A stretch of DNA of 28,891 nucleotides from JBOHRE01 sp050732635 (lineage in GTDB: Bacteria > Gemmatimonadota > Gemmatimonadetes > Longimicrobiales > RSA9): contig JBOHRE010000038.1 in the NCBI GenBank assembly GCA_050732635.1, forward strand, positions 1 to 28,891, written 5' to 3'. The notes below the pieces were generated by a model. That model searched no databases. It was not told where the DNA came from and was given only the letters and a program-made list of their open reading frames with translations. The position numbers and the translations under genes were made by a program. This document shows, piece after piece, positions 1-6,988 of the stretch; within the stretch, counting starts at the first letter, position 1; each line of letters begins with the position of its first letter.

Positions 1-96
1 ATGTGGGTGCGCGTGCCCGTCCGCTTCAGCCACGACCCCGCCGTACGGGCCCGCGCGCGCGCCGGCGGCGAGCCCGCACGAGGCGCAGTCCAGTGA
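1..96 (+). CDS. C-terminal tail of an upstream protein, possibly TonB-family (partial)
   Basis: Frame 1 is open from the window edge to a TGA at 94-96. It encodes about 31 residues, starting WVRVPVRF and ending in an Arg/Ala-rich tail. An alternating hydrophobic WVRVPVRF strand close to the C-terminus resembles the last beta strand of TonB energy-transducer C-terminal domains, which often end in VWVxVPxRF. That resemblance is the only functional clue and the assignment is weak. The next gene can start 23 bases after this stop on the same strand, so the two may be cotranscribed. The ATG at position 1 is probably an internal codon, not the true start. Confidence 0.4.
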   Translation: MWVRVPVRFSHDPAVRARARAGGEPARGAVQ

Positions 97-119
97 GCGG
101 CGGCCGGCAGGGCGACGCC

Positions 120-1544
120 GTGGAGCGTGCGGTCACGGGCGCACGCGACGGCGTGTCGGCTCTAGCACTGCGCAACGCGCAGCCGTACGAGGACATCCTC
201 GAGACGATCGGCTGGACCCCGCTGATCCGGCTGCGCAGCGTCACGCGGCGCGCGCGGACGCCGGTGTACGGCAAGGCCGAGTTCTTCAATCCGGGCGGCT
301 CGGTCAAGGACCGCATTGGCGCGGCGATCGTGGCGGCTGCGGAGCGCGCCGGTGAGCTGAAGGCGGGCGGCGTGATCGTCGAAGGGACCGGCGGCAACAC
401 GGGCGTCGCACTCGCGATGGTCGCGCTGGCCAAGGGCTATCGTTGCATCTTCACGATGCCGGACAAGATGAGCGCCGAGAAGGTGCGGCTGCTGAAGGCG
501 TTCGGTGCCGATGTGATCATCACGCCGACCGCGGTGCCGCCCGATCATCCCGAACACTACATCCAGAAGGCGAAGCGCATCGCCGAGGAGACACCGGGCG
601 CGATTCTGGCCAATCAGTTCTACAACGACGCGAATCCGGTCGCCCACTACGAGACCACGGGCCCGGAGATCTGGGCCCAGACCGCAGGTCGAATCACGCA
701 TTTCGTGGCCGCGGCCGGCACCGGTGGCACGATCAGCGGTGTCGGCAAGTTCCTGAAGCAGCAGAATCCCGCGATCCGCGTGATCTGCGGCGACCCCCAG
801 GGCTCGATCCTCGCCCATTTCGCCCGCACGGGCGAGAGGCTGGACGGGCAGCCCTATAAGGTCGAGGGTATCGGCAGCGACAAGGTCAACACGACGCTCT
901 GGTTCGATTACATCGACGAGTTCCGCACGGTCGCCGATCGCGACTCCTTTGCCATGGCCCGACGATTGACCCGTGAGGAGGGTCTCTTCGTGGGTGGCTC
1001 CTCGGGGCTGATCGCCCACGTCGCGGTCGGCATTGCGCGTGAGATCGATGACCCCGACGCCTGCGTCGTCTGCGTGCTGTGCGATACCGGCGAGCGCTAC
1101 CTGTCGAAAATCTACAACGACGAGTGGATGCGCGAGAACCAGTTGCTCGGCCACGAGCGCCTGCGGGCCGGCGACCTGCTCGGCCGCAAGGAGGGCGCGC
1201 CGGCCTCGCTGATCGCCGTCGAGGCGACGACGCCCGCCCGCACCGCGCTCGCGCTGATCAACGACAACGGCGTCTCGCAGCTGCCGGTGCTGGCCGACGG
1301 CGACTGCATCGGTGCGCTTGCCGAGGCCACGCTGATGGCCCGCGTGATCGAGGATCCGACGGTGCTGGACCGCGCCGTCACCGAGCTCATGGACGCGCCG
1401 TTCCCGGTCGTCGAGTCCGACACCGAACTCGGCGCCGTGGCCCGCCTGCTCACGCGCCAGAACCCGGCCGTGTTGATCCGCCGCGGCGACCGCTTCATCG
1501 GCATCATCACGCGCTATGACATGGTGCGGTACCTGACGGGGTAG
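120..1544 (+). CDS. Cystathionine beta-synthase-type PLP enzyme with C-terminal CBS domain pair
   Basis: This is a 474-residue fold-type II PLP enzyme of the cysteine synthase / cystathionine beta-synthase family, acting in cytoplasmic serine/homocysteine or cysteine metabolism. Visible motifs are NPGGSVKDR with the PLP lysine at about K63, the substrate loop EGTGGNTG, the phosphate-binding GTGGTISG, and VGGSSG near the end of the catalytic domain. The last ~110 residues form two CBS motifs, ending IGIITRYDMVRYL. The N-terminal haem domain of animal enzymes is absent. The GTG at 120 is preferred because AGGG (109-112) lies 7 bases upstream and it follows the previous stop at 96. The frame stays open to position 3, and GTG 153 is an alternative. 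Reaction specificity (cystathionine versus cysteine synthesis) cannot be fixed from sequence. The stop codon runs directly into a GGGGCT repeat. Confidence 0.9.
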   Translation: MERAVTGARDGVSALALRNAQPYEDILETIGWTPLIRLRSVTRRARTPVYGKAEFFNPGGSVKDRIGAAIVAAAERAGELKAGGVIVEGTGGNTGVALAMVALAKGYRCIFTMPDKMSAEKVRLLKAFGADVIITPTAVPPDHPEHYIQKAKRIAEETPGAILANQFYNDANPVAHYETTGPEIWAQTAGRITHFVAAAGTGGTISGVGKFLKQQNPAIRVICGDPQGSILAHFARTGERLDGQPYKVEGIGSDKVNTTLWFDYIDEFRTVADRDSFAMARRLTREEGLFVGGSSGLIAHVAVGIAREIDDPDACVVCVLCDTGERYLSKIYNDEWMRENQLLGHERLRAGDLLGRKEGAPASLIAVEATTPARTALALINDNGVSQLPVLADGDCIGALAEATLMARVIEDPTVLDRAVTELMDAPFPVVESDTELGAVARLLTRQNPAVLIRRGDRFIGIITRYDMVRYLTG

Positions 1545-1601
1545 GGGCTGGGGCTGGGGACCATCAACCATCAACCATCAACCATCAACCATGAACCATG
1601 A
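1544..1601 (+). repeat. Hexamer plus heptamer tandem repeat tract
   Basis: Two GGGGCT hexamers (1544-1555) overlap the last base of the upstream stop codon. They are followed by four ACCATCA and two ACCATGA heptamers (1560-1601). This is the one place where the hexamer and heptamer families sit directly side by side. The C-to-G change in the last two heptamers creates ATG codons at 1591 and 1598, and the first of these is the start of the next gene. Confidence 0.95.
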
Positions 1602-2202
1602 ACGGGGCTGGGAACGGGGGCGGCGCTGGCGCTGGGCACTGGGGCTGGGATTGGCGCTGAGCGGCTGCGCGCCGGCGGTGGGGCCCGAGCTGATCGCGGG
1701 TCTGCGTGTGTCCGCGCGCCAGGCGCTGGGTGAAGCGCTCACTGTGGCGCGGACCTGGAGTCCGGCGGCCGAATTGCGTTGGCTCGAGGGCTGGCAGGTG
1801 AGCTCGAACGGATACGTGCTGAGCGGTGACGATGCGCGCTGGGATTTCGTCTTCGAGGCGCCGGGCCAAGAGCAGCAGCTCGTGGTGACGGTGACGCCCC
1901 GCTCCCTCGACTCGGTACGGCGCGCCAGGCAGTCGCCGACCGGTTTCGTGATCGGCACGAACCGACTGCCCGGCGACTGGGTCGACTCGCCCGCGGTGAT
2001 GCAGGAAGTGCTCGAGGCCGAGCCCGGTGTCGCCGCCGCCGGGGTCGAGCTGCTGCTGGTGCCGCTTCAGCGCCCGCAGTGGATCATTCGCACGGAGCTG
2101 AACGGCCGCGACCTCGAGTGGCGCGTGGACGCCGGCACGGGCGAGCGGATCGCGCAAAGGAGCCCGCCGGACGAGGCCCGCGCGGCCGCCCGCACCCCAT
2201 GA
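1591..2202 (+). CDS. Lipoprotein with PepSY-like C-terminus
   Basis: A 203-residue predicted lipoprotein of unknown function. The N-terminus has an Arg/Trp-rich n-region, a hydrophobic core (WALGLGLAL) and a lipobox LSGC with the lipidated cysteine at about residue 26. The C-terminal segment, with ELNGRDLEWRVDAGTGE, resembles the end of PepSY domains (small export-associated domains); this is a resemblance only. The start codon lies inside a heptamer tract and the signal core is encoded by GGGCTG-like repeats, so both look repeat-derived. No Shine-Dalgarno is visible. The stop overlaps the start of D-Ala-D-Ala ligase as ATGA (2199-2202), so the two are probably translationally coupled. Confidence 0.7.
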   Translation: MNHERGWERGRRWRWALGLGLALSGCAPAVGPELIAGLRVSARQALGEALTVARTWSPAAELRWLEGWQVSSNGYVLSGDDARWDFVFEAPGQEQQLVVTVTPRSLDSVRRARQSPTGFVIGTNRLPGDWVDSPAVMQEVLEAEPGVAAAGVELLLVPLQRPQWIIRTELNGRDLEWRVDAGTGERIAQRSPPDEARAAARTP

Positions 2203-3227
2203 GGATCGCTGTCCTGTTCGGCGGCACCAGCGAGGAGCGGGACGTATCGATCGCCAGCGGGGCGCAGGTGGTTCAGGCGCTGCGCGAGCGCGGCCATGAG
2301 GTTGTCGCGGTCGACACCGCCCGCGGCGTGTTGAAGGGCGAGGACGAGCGGCGGCTGCTGTCGCGCGACGTCGGCGCGTTACCGCCGGCACAGGTAGAGC
2401 TGGACCTGCTCCGCACCGGCGACGCGACGGCGATCACGAAGGCTCCCGAGCTCGCTCATGTCGACGTGATCTTCCTCGCGCTGCACGGCGGCGCCGGCGA
2501 GGATGGCACGCTGCAAGCACTGCTCGATCTGACTGGCGTGCCCTACACCGGCAGCGGTCACATTGGCAGCGCCCTCGCCATGGACAAGGATGTATCCAAG
2601 CACCTGTTTCGCGCCGCCGGTGTGCCGACGCCCGACTGGCTCATGGCGCCCGTAGCGGTGGCGACGGCCGAAGCCGAGCTCGGCCTGCCATTGATCGTGA
2701 AACCGAGTAAGCAGGGATCGACGGTCGGCCTGACGCTGGTCAAGGAGTTGGCCGAGGTGGACGGCGCGGTCAGCGAAGCGTTCCGCTATGATGATGAGGT
2801 GATGCTCGAAGCGTTCGTGCCTGGCCGCGAGCTGACCGTGCCGATGCTGGGGGAGGAGGCTCTGCCGGTCGGCGAGATCGTCGCGCAGCACGAGATCTTC
2901 GACTACGAGTGCAAGTATCAGCCAGGGATGGCGGAAGAGATCTTTCCGGCAGAGCTGCCGGCCGCGACGGCACGACGAGCGCAGGAGCTGGCGTTGTTGG
3001 CGCATCACGCGCTCAAGCTGCGCAATTACAGCCGGATCGACTTTCGGCTCGACGCCGACGGCGAGCTGTGGTGCCTCGAGGCGAACACGCTTCCGGGCAT
3101 GACCTCGGCGAGCCTGTTCCCGAAAGGCGCGAAGGCTGCCGGCATCTCGTTCCCCGAGGTGTGCGAGCGGATCTGCCAGCTGGCGATCGACGAACATCGC
3201 CGCAGGCGCAGCGGCCAACGGGGTTGA
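2199..3227 (+). CDS. ddl: D-alanine--D-alanine ligase
   Basis: This is a 342-residue ATP-grasp ligase that joins two D-alanines using ATP, giving the dipeptide end of the peptidoglycan stem in the cytoplasm. The N-terminal FGGTSEERDVS motif, HGGAGEDGTLQ, the ATP-binding KPSKQGSTVGL and the Mg/substrate motif EANTLPGMT are all present in the usual order, and the length is normal. The chosen ATG overlaps the upstream lipoprotein stop (ATGA). The frame is open further upstream, but that segment is low-complexity and lies inside the lipoprotein gene. No other cell-wall gene adjoins it here. An L,D-transpeptidase lies 11 kb away. Confidence 0.95.
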   Translation: MRIAVLFGGTSEERDVSIASGAQVVQALRERGHEVVAVDTARGVLKGEDERRLLSRDVGALPPAQVELDLLRTGDATAITKAPELAHVDVIFLALHGGAGEDGTLQALLDLTGVPYTGSGHIGSALAMDKDVSKHLFRAAGVPTPDWLMAPVAVATAEAELGLPLIVKPSKQGSTVGLTLVKELAEVDGAVSEAFRYDDEVMLEAFVPGRELTVPMLGEEALPVGEIVAQHEIFDYECKYQPGMAEEIFPAELPAATARRAQELALLAHHALKLRNYSRIDFRLDADGELWCLEANTLPGMTSASLFPKGAKAAGISFPEVCERICQLAIDEHRRRRSGQRG

Positions 3228-3242
3228 GCCGGCCGGCAGGCG

Positions 3243-3277
3243 ATCAACCACCAACCACAAACCACCAACCACGAACA
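3243..3277 (+). repeat. Heptamer tandem repeat upstream of the rhomboid gene
   Basis: Five units in C/A-rich orientation: ATCAACC, ACCAACC, ACAAACC, ACCAACC, ACGAACA. The tract fills most of the spacer between the ddl stop (3227) and the rhomboid start codons (GTG 3287 or ATG 3311). No terminator or Shine-Dalgarno is seen in the spacer. Confidence 0.9.
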
Positions 3278-3310
3278 CCAGCCATCGTGTTCCTGCCCTT
3301 CGGCCTGTCG

Positions 3311-4147
3311 ATGACCCCCTGGGTCAAGCGCCTCGTCATCGCGAATGGTGGCGTGTTCCTGTTGTCCTGGCTGCTGCCGGCGGTGGCCGCGTACCTGGCG
3401 CTCTACCCCATGCGATTGCTCACGCTGCCGTGGACGCCGCTCACCTACATGTTCGTCCACGCCGGCTTCCTACACCTGCTCTTCAACATGATCGGACTGT
3501 TCTTCTTCGGCCCGCCGCTCGAGGCGCGCTGGGGGTCGAAGGAGTTCGTGCGCTTCTACCTGGTCTGCGGGCTCGGCGGCGCCGCGTTCTCGTTCATCTT
3601 CGCGCCGCAGGCCGCCGTCGTCGGCGCATCCGCCGCCGTCTTCGGCGTGCTGCTCGCGTTTGCCATGAACTGGCCCGACGCGCCGATCTACATCTGGGGC
3701 ATCCTGCCCGTGAAGGCGAAATGGCTGATCGCATTCCTGGCCGCGATCACGCTGCTCAGCGCTTTCGGCGGCTCCGGCGATGGCGTCGCCCACTTCGCGC
3801 ACCTCGGCGGCTTCGTCGCCGGCTGGGTATACCTCAAGCTGGACCCGTTCGGCAGAACCTCCGGCGGCTGGCGCGCCTCGGCGACGGCCGCCCCGCGCGG
3901 CCGGCGCGGCCCGGGCCGAACGCTCGGCGATCGCTTGCGCCGGCTCCGGCCCCGCACGACGCTGCGCGTCATGCAGCCGGGCGACGACCCGGCTGATCGG
4001 CAGCCCCCACGCCGCCGCGTCGATGAGCGCGTGCTCGACGAGATCGATCGCGTCCTCGACAAGATCAGCCGCGAAGGTATGAGCAGCCTGTCACCGGAGG
4101 AGAAGCGTTTGCTCGACGACGTGAGCCGGCGCTATCGTCACGACTGA
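3311..4147 (+). CDS. Rhomboid-family intramembrane serine protease
   Basis: An integral membrane serine protease of 278 residues that would cleave transmembrane substrates within the bilayer. Rhomboid landmarks are present: HAGFLHLLFNM followed by GPPLEARWG, the catalytic serine in GASAAVFG (S107) and the catalytic histidine in HFAHLGGFVAG (H164). About six hydrophobic segments occupy residues 1-190. The soluble C-terminal tail is Arg/Pro-rich and ends in a helix with ILDKIS-like and SLSPEEKRLL character, often seen at the end of bacterial rhomboids. ATG 3311 gives the typical MTPWVKRLVIAN start. GTG 3287 is in frame and possible. Neither start has a visible Shine-Dalgarno. The substrate is unknown. 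Confidence 0.92.
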   Translation: MTPWVKRLVIANGGVFLLSWLLPAVAAYLALYPMRLLTLPWTPLTYMFVHAGFLHLLFNMIGLFFFGPPLEARWGSKEFVRFYLVCGLGGAAFSFIFAPQAAVVGASAAVFGVLLAFAMNWPDAPIYIWGILPVKAKWLIAFLAAITLLSAFGGSGDGVAHFAHLGGFVAGWVYLKLDPFGRTSGGWRASATAAPRGRRGPGRTLGDRLRRLRPRTTLRVMQPGDDPADRQPPRRRVDERVLDEIDRVLDKISREGMSSLSPEEKRLLDDVSRRYRHD

Positions 4148-4204
4148 GGCCGCCGGCGCCGTCGCAGTGTCGGCCGGCCGCACCCCAGCAGATGGAGCGT
4201 CGCC

Positions 4205-4594
4205 ATGTTCAAGCCACGAGCTCGCCCGATCGCATTGCTGCTCCTGCTCCTGCCGCTCGCTGCGTGCGCCTCGAGCGCGGACCCGGGCGGCGGCGGCAGC
4301 CGGGATCTGATCACGCGCGAACAGATCACGAATGCCAATGTGAGCACCGCTTTCGAAGTGGTTCAGCGCCTGCGGCCACAGTGGTTGCGTTCGCGTGGCC
4401 CCGGCTCGGTCCGCGGCGATCTCTCGCTGCCGCTCGTCTACACCGACGGCGTCCGTTTCGGCGGGATCGACCGCCTGAATGACGTGAACGCCATGGACAT
4501 CGAGTCGATCCGCTTCGTCAGCGCCAGCGACGCGACCACGCGCTACGGTACTGGCCACCCCGGCGGTGTGATCGCGATCACCACGCGCCGCTGA
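4205..4594 (+). CDS. Small lipoprotein resembling a TonB-receptor plug segment
   Basis: A 129-residue lipoprotein with a clear signal (ALLLLLLPLAAC, lipidated Cys at about 21). The mature part has features of TonB-dependent receptor plug domains: LPLVYTDGVRFGGIDRLNDVNAMDIESIRF, followed by SASDATTRYGTGHPGGVIAITTRR, which matches the plug pattern of VxVDG, then ieVlrG..a..yG..a.gGvI.ItTk. No beta-barrel follows, so it is not a receptor. Its role is unknown; it may be an envelope adaptor or decoy. A good Shine-Dalgarno, GGAG (4194-4197), sits 7 bases before the ATG. Confidence 0.8.
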   Translation: MFKPRARPIALLLLLLPLAACASSADPGGGGSRDLITREQITNANVSTAFEVVQRLRPQWLRSRGPGSVRGDLSLPLVYTDGVRFGGIDRLNDVNAMDIESIRFVSASDATTRYGTGHPGGVIAITTRR

Positions 4595-4608
4595 GCAGCC
4601 GAAGCCGG

Positions 4609-4749
4609 TTCGTGGTTCGTGGTTGGTGGTTGGTGGTCTTGGGCGGCGTAAGCCCAGGGGCGCGGCTCAGCGACGAGGGCGGCGGGCCGTCGCGCCGCCA
4701 AATGGGCTGGTACCACAATCAACCACGAACCACCAACCATCAACCATCA
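4609..4749. repeat. Inverted pair of heptamer tracts between plug-like lipoprotein and EF-G2
   Basis: The left arm (4609-4636) is TTCGTGG twice then TTGGTGG twice, starting 14 bases after the lipoprotein stop. The right arm (about 4713-4749) is in C/A orientation and includes CCACGAA, CCACCAA and CCATCAA. The arms could pair imperfectly around a 76-base GC-rich core, which itself holds GGCGGC/GCCGCC complementary segments. This fills most of the 238-base gap. The remainder holds the EF-G2 promoter and ribosome binding site. Confidence 0.9.
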
Positions 4750-4758
4750 CCCCCCCGG

Positions 4759-4788
4759 TTGACGCGCGCCGGCGCCGCGCCCTACGTT
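4759..4788 (+). promoter_or_regulatory. Candidate sigma70-type promoter for EF-G2
   Basis: TTGACG (4759-4764; 5 of 6 to the -35 consensus), an 18-base spacer, then TACGTT (4783-4788; 3 of 6 to the -10). Transcription would start near 4796, giving a leader of about 37 bases that contains the GGGAGG ribosome binding site (4822-4827). Spacing and the -35 are good; the -10 is weak. Confidence 0.45.
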
Positions 4789-4832
4789 GCGATCCCCACG
4801 AGTCCCTACCGACAGTCCCGCGGGAGGATAGC

Positions 4833-6950
4833 ATGTCTGCGGCGGCAAAGGAGTATCGCACGGAGCACATCCGGAACGTCGTGGTGCTGGGTCACGGCGG
4901 TTCCGGCAAAACCGCGCTGATCGACGCGTTGTGCTGGGTCGGCGGCACGGCCAAGCGGCACGGCCGTGTCGCGGATGGAACCTCGGTGACCATGCATACG
5001 CCCGAGGAGATCGAGCACGGCATCTCGATGCAGGTAACGCCGACGTACACCGAATGGATGGACTGCAAGATCAACCTGCTCGACACGCCCGGATACCTCG
5101 ACTTCACGGGCGAGGCGATCGCGGCGACGAGGGTTGCCGACGGCGCTGTCATCGTCCTCGGCGCAACACACGGCGTCGAGGTCGGTACGGAGAAGGTCTG
5201 GGAATACTGCGAGAGTCGCGGAATTCCCAGATTTTTTTTCGTCTCCATGATGGACAAGGACCACGCCGACTTCGACAAGGTCTACGAGGAGATCAAGAGC
5301 ACGCTGACCGACAAGGTCATCCCGGTGGAGATCCCGATCGGCGCGGGTGAGAACTTCCGCGGCATCATCAACCTGTTCAGCGGCCGCGCGCACATGTACC
5401 AGGCCGGCGCTCAACTCGGCGAGTACGACGAGACCGAGGTCCCGGCCGAGAAGCAGGAGAAGTTCAACCGCTGGCGCACCGAGCTGCTCGAGTCGATCGC
5501 AGCGACGGATGATACGTTGCTGGAGAAGTACCTCGAGGGCGCCGAAATCGAGCGTGGCCAGGCGCTCACCGCGATGAAGGCGGCCATGCAGCGGGGCGAG
5601 ATGTTTCCGTTGTTCTGCGGTGCGCCCGAGCGCGCCTGGGGCACGCGCGCGCTGCTGTCGAAGCTGTGTGAGCTGGTGCCGAATCCGGCCGAGGCGCGTG
5701 GCGAAGAAGCGCAGCGCCCGGGGATCGATCAGTCGGTCAGGCTCGAGGCCAAGGACAACGCGCCGGTCGCCGCCCTCGTGTTCAAGACGTCATCGGAGCC
5801 GCACGTCGGCGAGCTCTCGTTCTTTCGCATCTTCAGCGGCGCGCTCGCGAACGGTGAGACACTGCAGAATGCCGCGCGCGAGTCGAGCGAAAAGCTGGCG
5901 CACCTCTCCGTGCCGCTGGGCAAGGAGCGGCTCGAGGTGTCTCGCCTGCACGCGGGTGACATCGGCGTCGTAGCCAAGCTGCGTGATACGCACACGAACG
6001 ACACGCTGTCAGCGTCGGACCGCCCGCTGGTACTCGCCGGCATTCCGTTCCCGGCGCCCGACATTGCCATGGCAGTGCACGGCGTCAGTCGCACGGACGA
6101 GGACAAGATCGGTGTCGGCCTGCACAAGCTGCACGAGGAGGATCCGACCTTCCAGAGCGAGTACGATGGTGAGCTGAAGCAGACCATCATCCGCGGGCTC
6201 GGCGAGTTGCACCTGGACGTGCAGCTCGAGCGGCTGCGGCGCAAGTTCGGCGTCACGGCCGAGACCGAGCAGCCGCGCATCGCCTACCGCGAGACGATCC
6301 GCAGAACGGCCGAGGCGCATGGCCGCCACAGGAAGCAATCGGGCGGTCACGGCCAGTTCGGCGACTGCTGGGTCCGCATCAAGCCGCAGCCGCGCGGCAG
6401 CGGCTACGCCTTCGTCGATGCCATCAGTGGCGGCGTGATTCCGGGCAAATTCGTGCCGTCCGTCGACAAGGGCATCCAGGAGGCCGCGGGCAAGGGCGTG
6501 TTGGCCGGCTACCCGGTGGTCGATTTCGTCGCGGAGTGCTACGACGGCTCCTACCATTCGGTGGACTCGAGCGACATCGCGTTCCAGATCGCGGGCTCGA
6601 TCGCGTTCCAGGCGGCCGCGGAGAAGGCAGGCGTCGTGCTACTGGAGCCCATCATCGAGGTCGAGGTGTTCACGCCCGATGAGTACATGGGCGACGTGAT
6701 CGGCGACCTGAATCAGCGACGCGGCAAGATCCTCGGCATGATGCCCGACGGCCGGAAGACGCGCATCAACGCGCTCGTGCCCCAGGCCGAGCTGTACAAG
6801 TACGCGACCACGCTGCGCTCGCTGACGCAGGGCCGCGCCACGCATTCGCGTAAGTTCCACGGCTACGAGGAGGTCCCCGCGCACGCCGCGCAGAAGATCG
6901 TCTCCGAGCAACAGGAGTCGAAGAAGGAGCGCCAGTTCGCGCACGCCTGA
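4833..6950 (+). CDS. Elongation factor G-like GTPase (EF-G2 type)
   Basis: A 705-residue translation-factor GTPase with the complete EF-G layout: G domain, domain II (about 310-390), domain III, the SGGHGQFGD-containing domain IV, and domain V. The P-loop is GHGGSGKT (20-27). Several G motifs differ from canonical EF-G. G3 is DTPGYLDF, with Tyr88 where the catalytic histidine normally sits. The position of NKMD reads SMMD (138-141), and the G5 SAFKN position reads GAPER. The Tyr is familiar from EF-G-like paralogues, so this is probably an auxiliary paralogue and not the ribosomal fusA; no rpsL/rpsG/tuf genes adjoin it. The ATG has a strong GGGAGG Shine-Dalgarno 5 bases upstream. A run of eight T (5232-5239) lies just before the altered G4 motif. 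Confidence 0.9.
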   Translation: MSAAAKEYRTEHIRNVVVLGHGGSGKTALIDALCWVGGTAKRHGRVADGTSVTMHTPEEIEHGISMQVTPTYTEWMDCKINLLDTPGYLDFTGEAIAATRVADGAVIVLGATHGVEVGTEKVWEYCESRGIPRFFFVSMMDKDHADFDKVYEEIKSTLTDKVIPVEIPIGAGENFRGIINLFSGRAHMYQAGAQLGEYDETEVPAEKQEKFNRWRTELLESIAATDDTLLEKYLEGAEIERGQALTAMKAAMQRGEMFPLFCGAPERAWGTRALLSKLCELVPNPAEARGEEAQRPGIDQSVRLEAKDNAPVAALVFKTSSEPHVGELSFFRIFSGALANGETLQNAARESSEKLAHLSVPLGKERLEVSRLHAGDIGVVAKLRDTHTNDTLSASDRPLVLAGIPFPAPDIAMAVHGVSRTDEDKIGVGLHKLHEEDPTFQSEYDGELKQTIIRGLGELHLDVQLERLRRKFGVTAETEQPRIAYRETIRRTAEAHGRHRKQSGGHGQFGDCWVRIKPQPRGSGYAFVDAISGGVIPGKFVPSVDKGIQEAAGKGVLAGYPVVDFVAECYDGSYHSVDSSDIAFQIAGSIAFQAAAEKAGVVLLEPIIEVEVFTPDEYMGDVIGDLNQRRGKILGMMPDGRKTRINALVPQAELYKYATTLRSLTQGRATHSRKFHGYEEVPAHAAQKIVSEQQESKKERQFAHA

Positions 6951-6968
6951 TGGTTCGTGGTTGGTGGT
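6948..6968 (+). repeat. Three heptamers beginning at the EF-G2 stop codon
   Basis: TGATGGT, TCGTGGT and TGGTGGT in tandem. The TGA stop of EF-G2 is the first three bases of the first unit. The tract is in G/T-rich orientation and lies upstream of the next gene's Shine-Dalgarno. Confidence 0.85.
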
Positions 6969-6988
6969 ACCTAACCCGGAGGTCGACG

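Noticed and set aside
162..1574. Long reverse-strand open frames over the first gene and many others
   Set aside because: They mirror high-GC codon use of well-recognised genes on the opposite strand and have no family features.
4609..4749. Inverted heptamer pairs as ends of an insertion sequence or MITE
   Set aside because: Cores of the four pairs do not resemble each other, no target-site duplication was evident, and no transposase is present.
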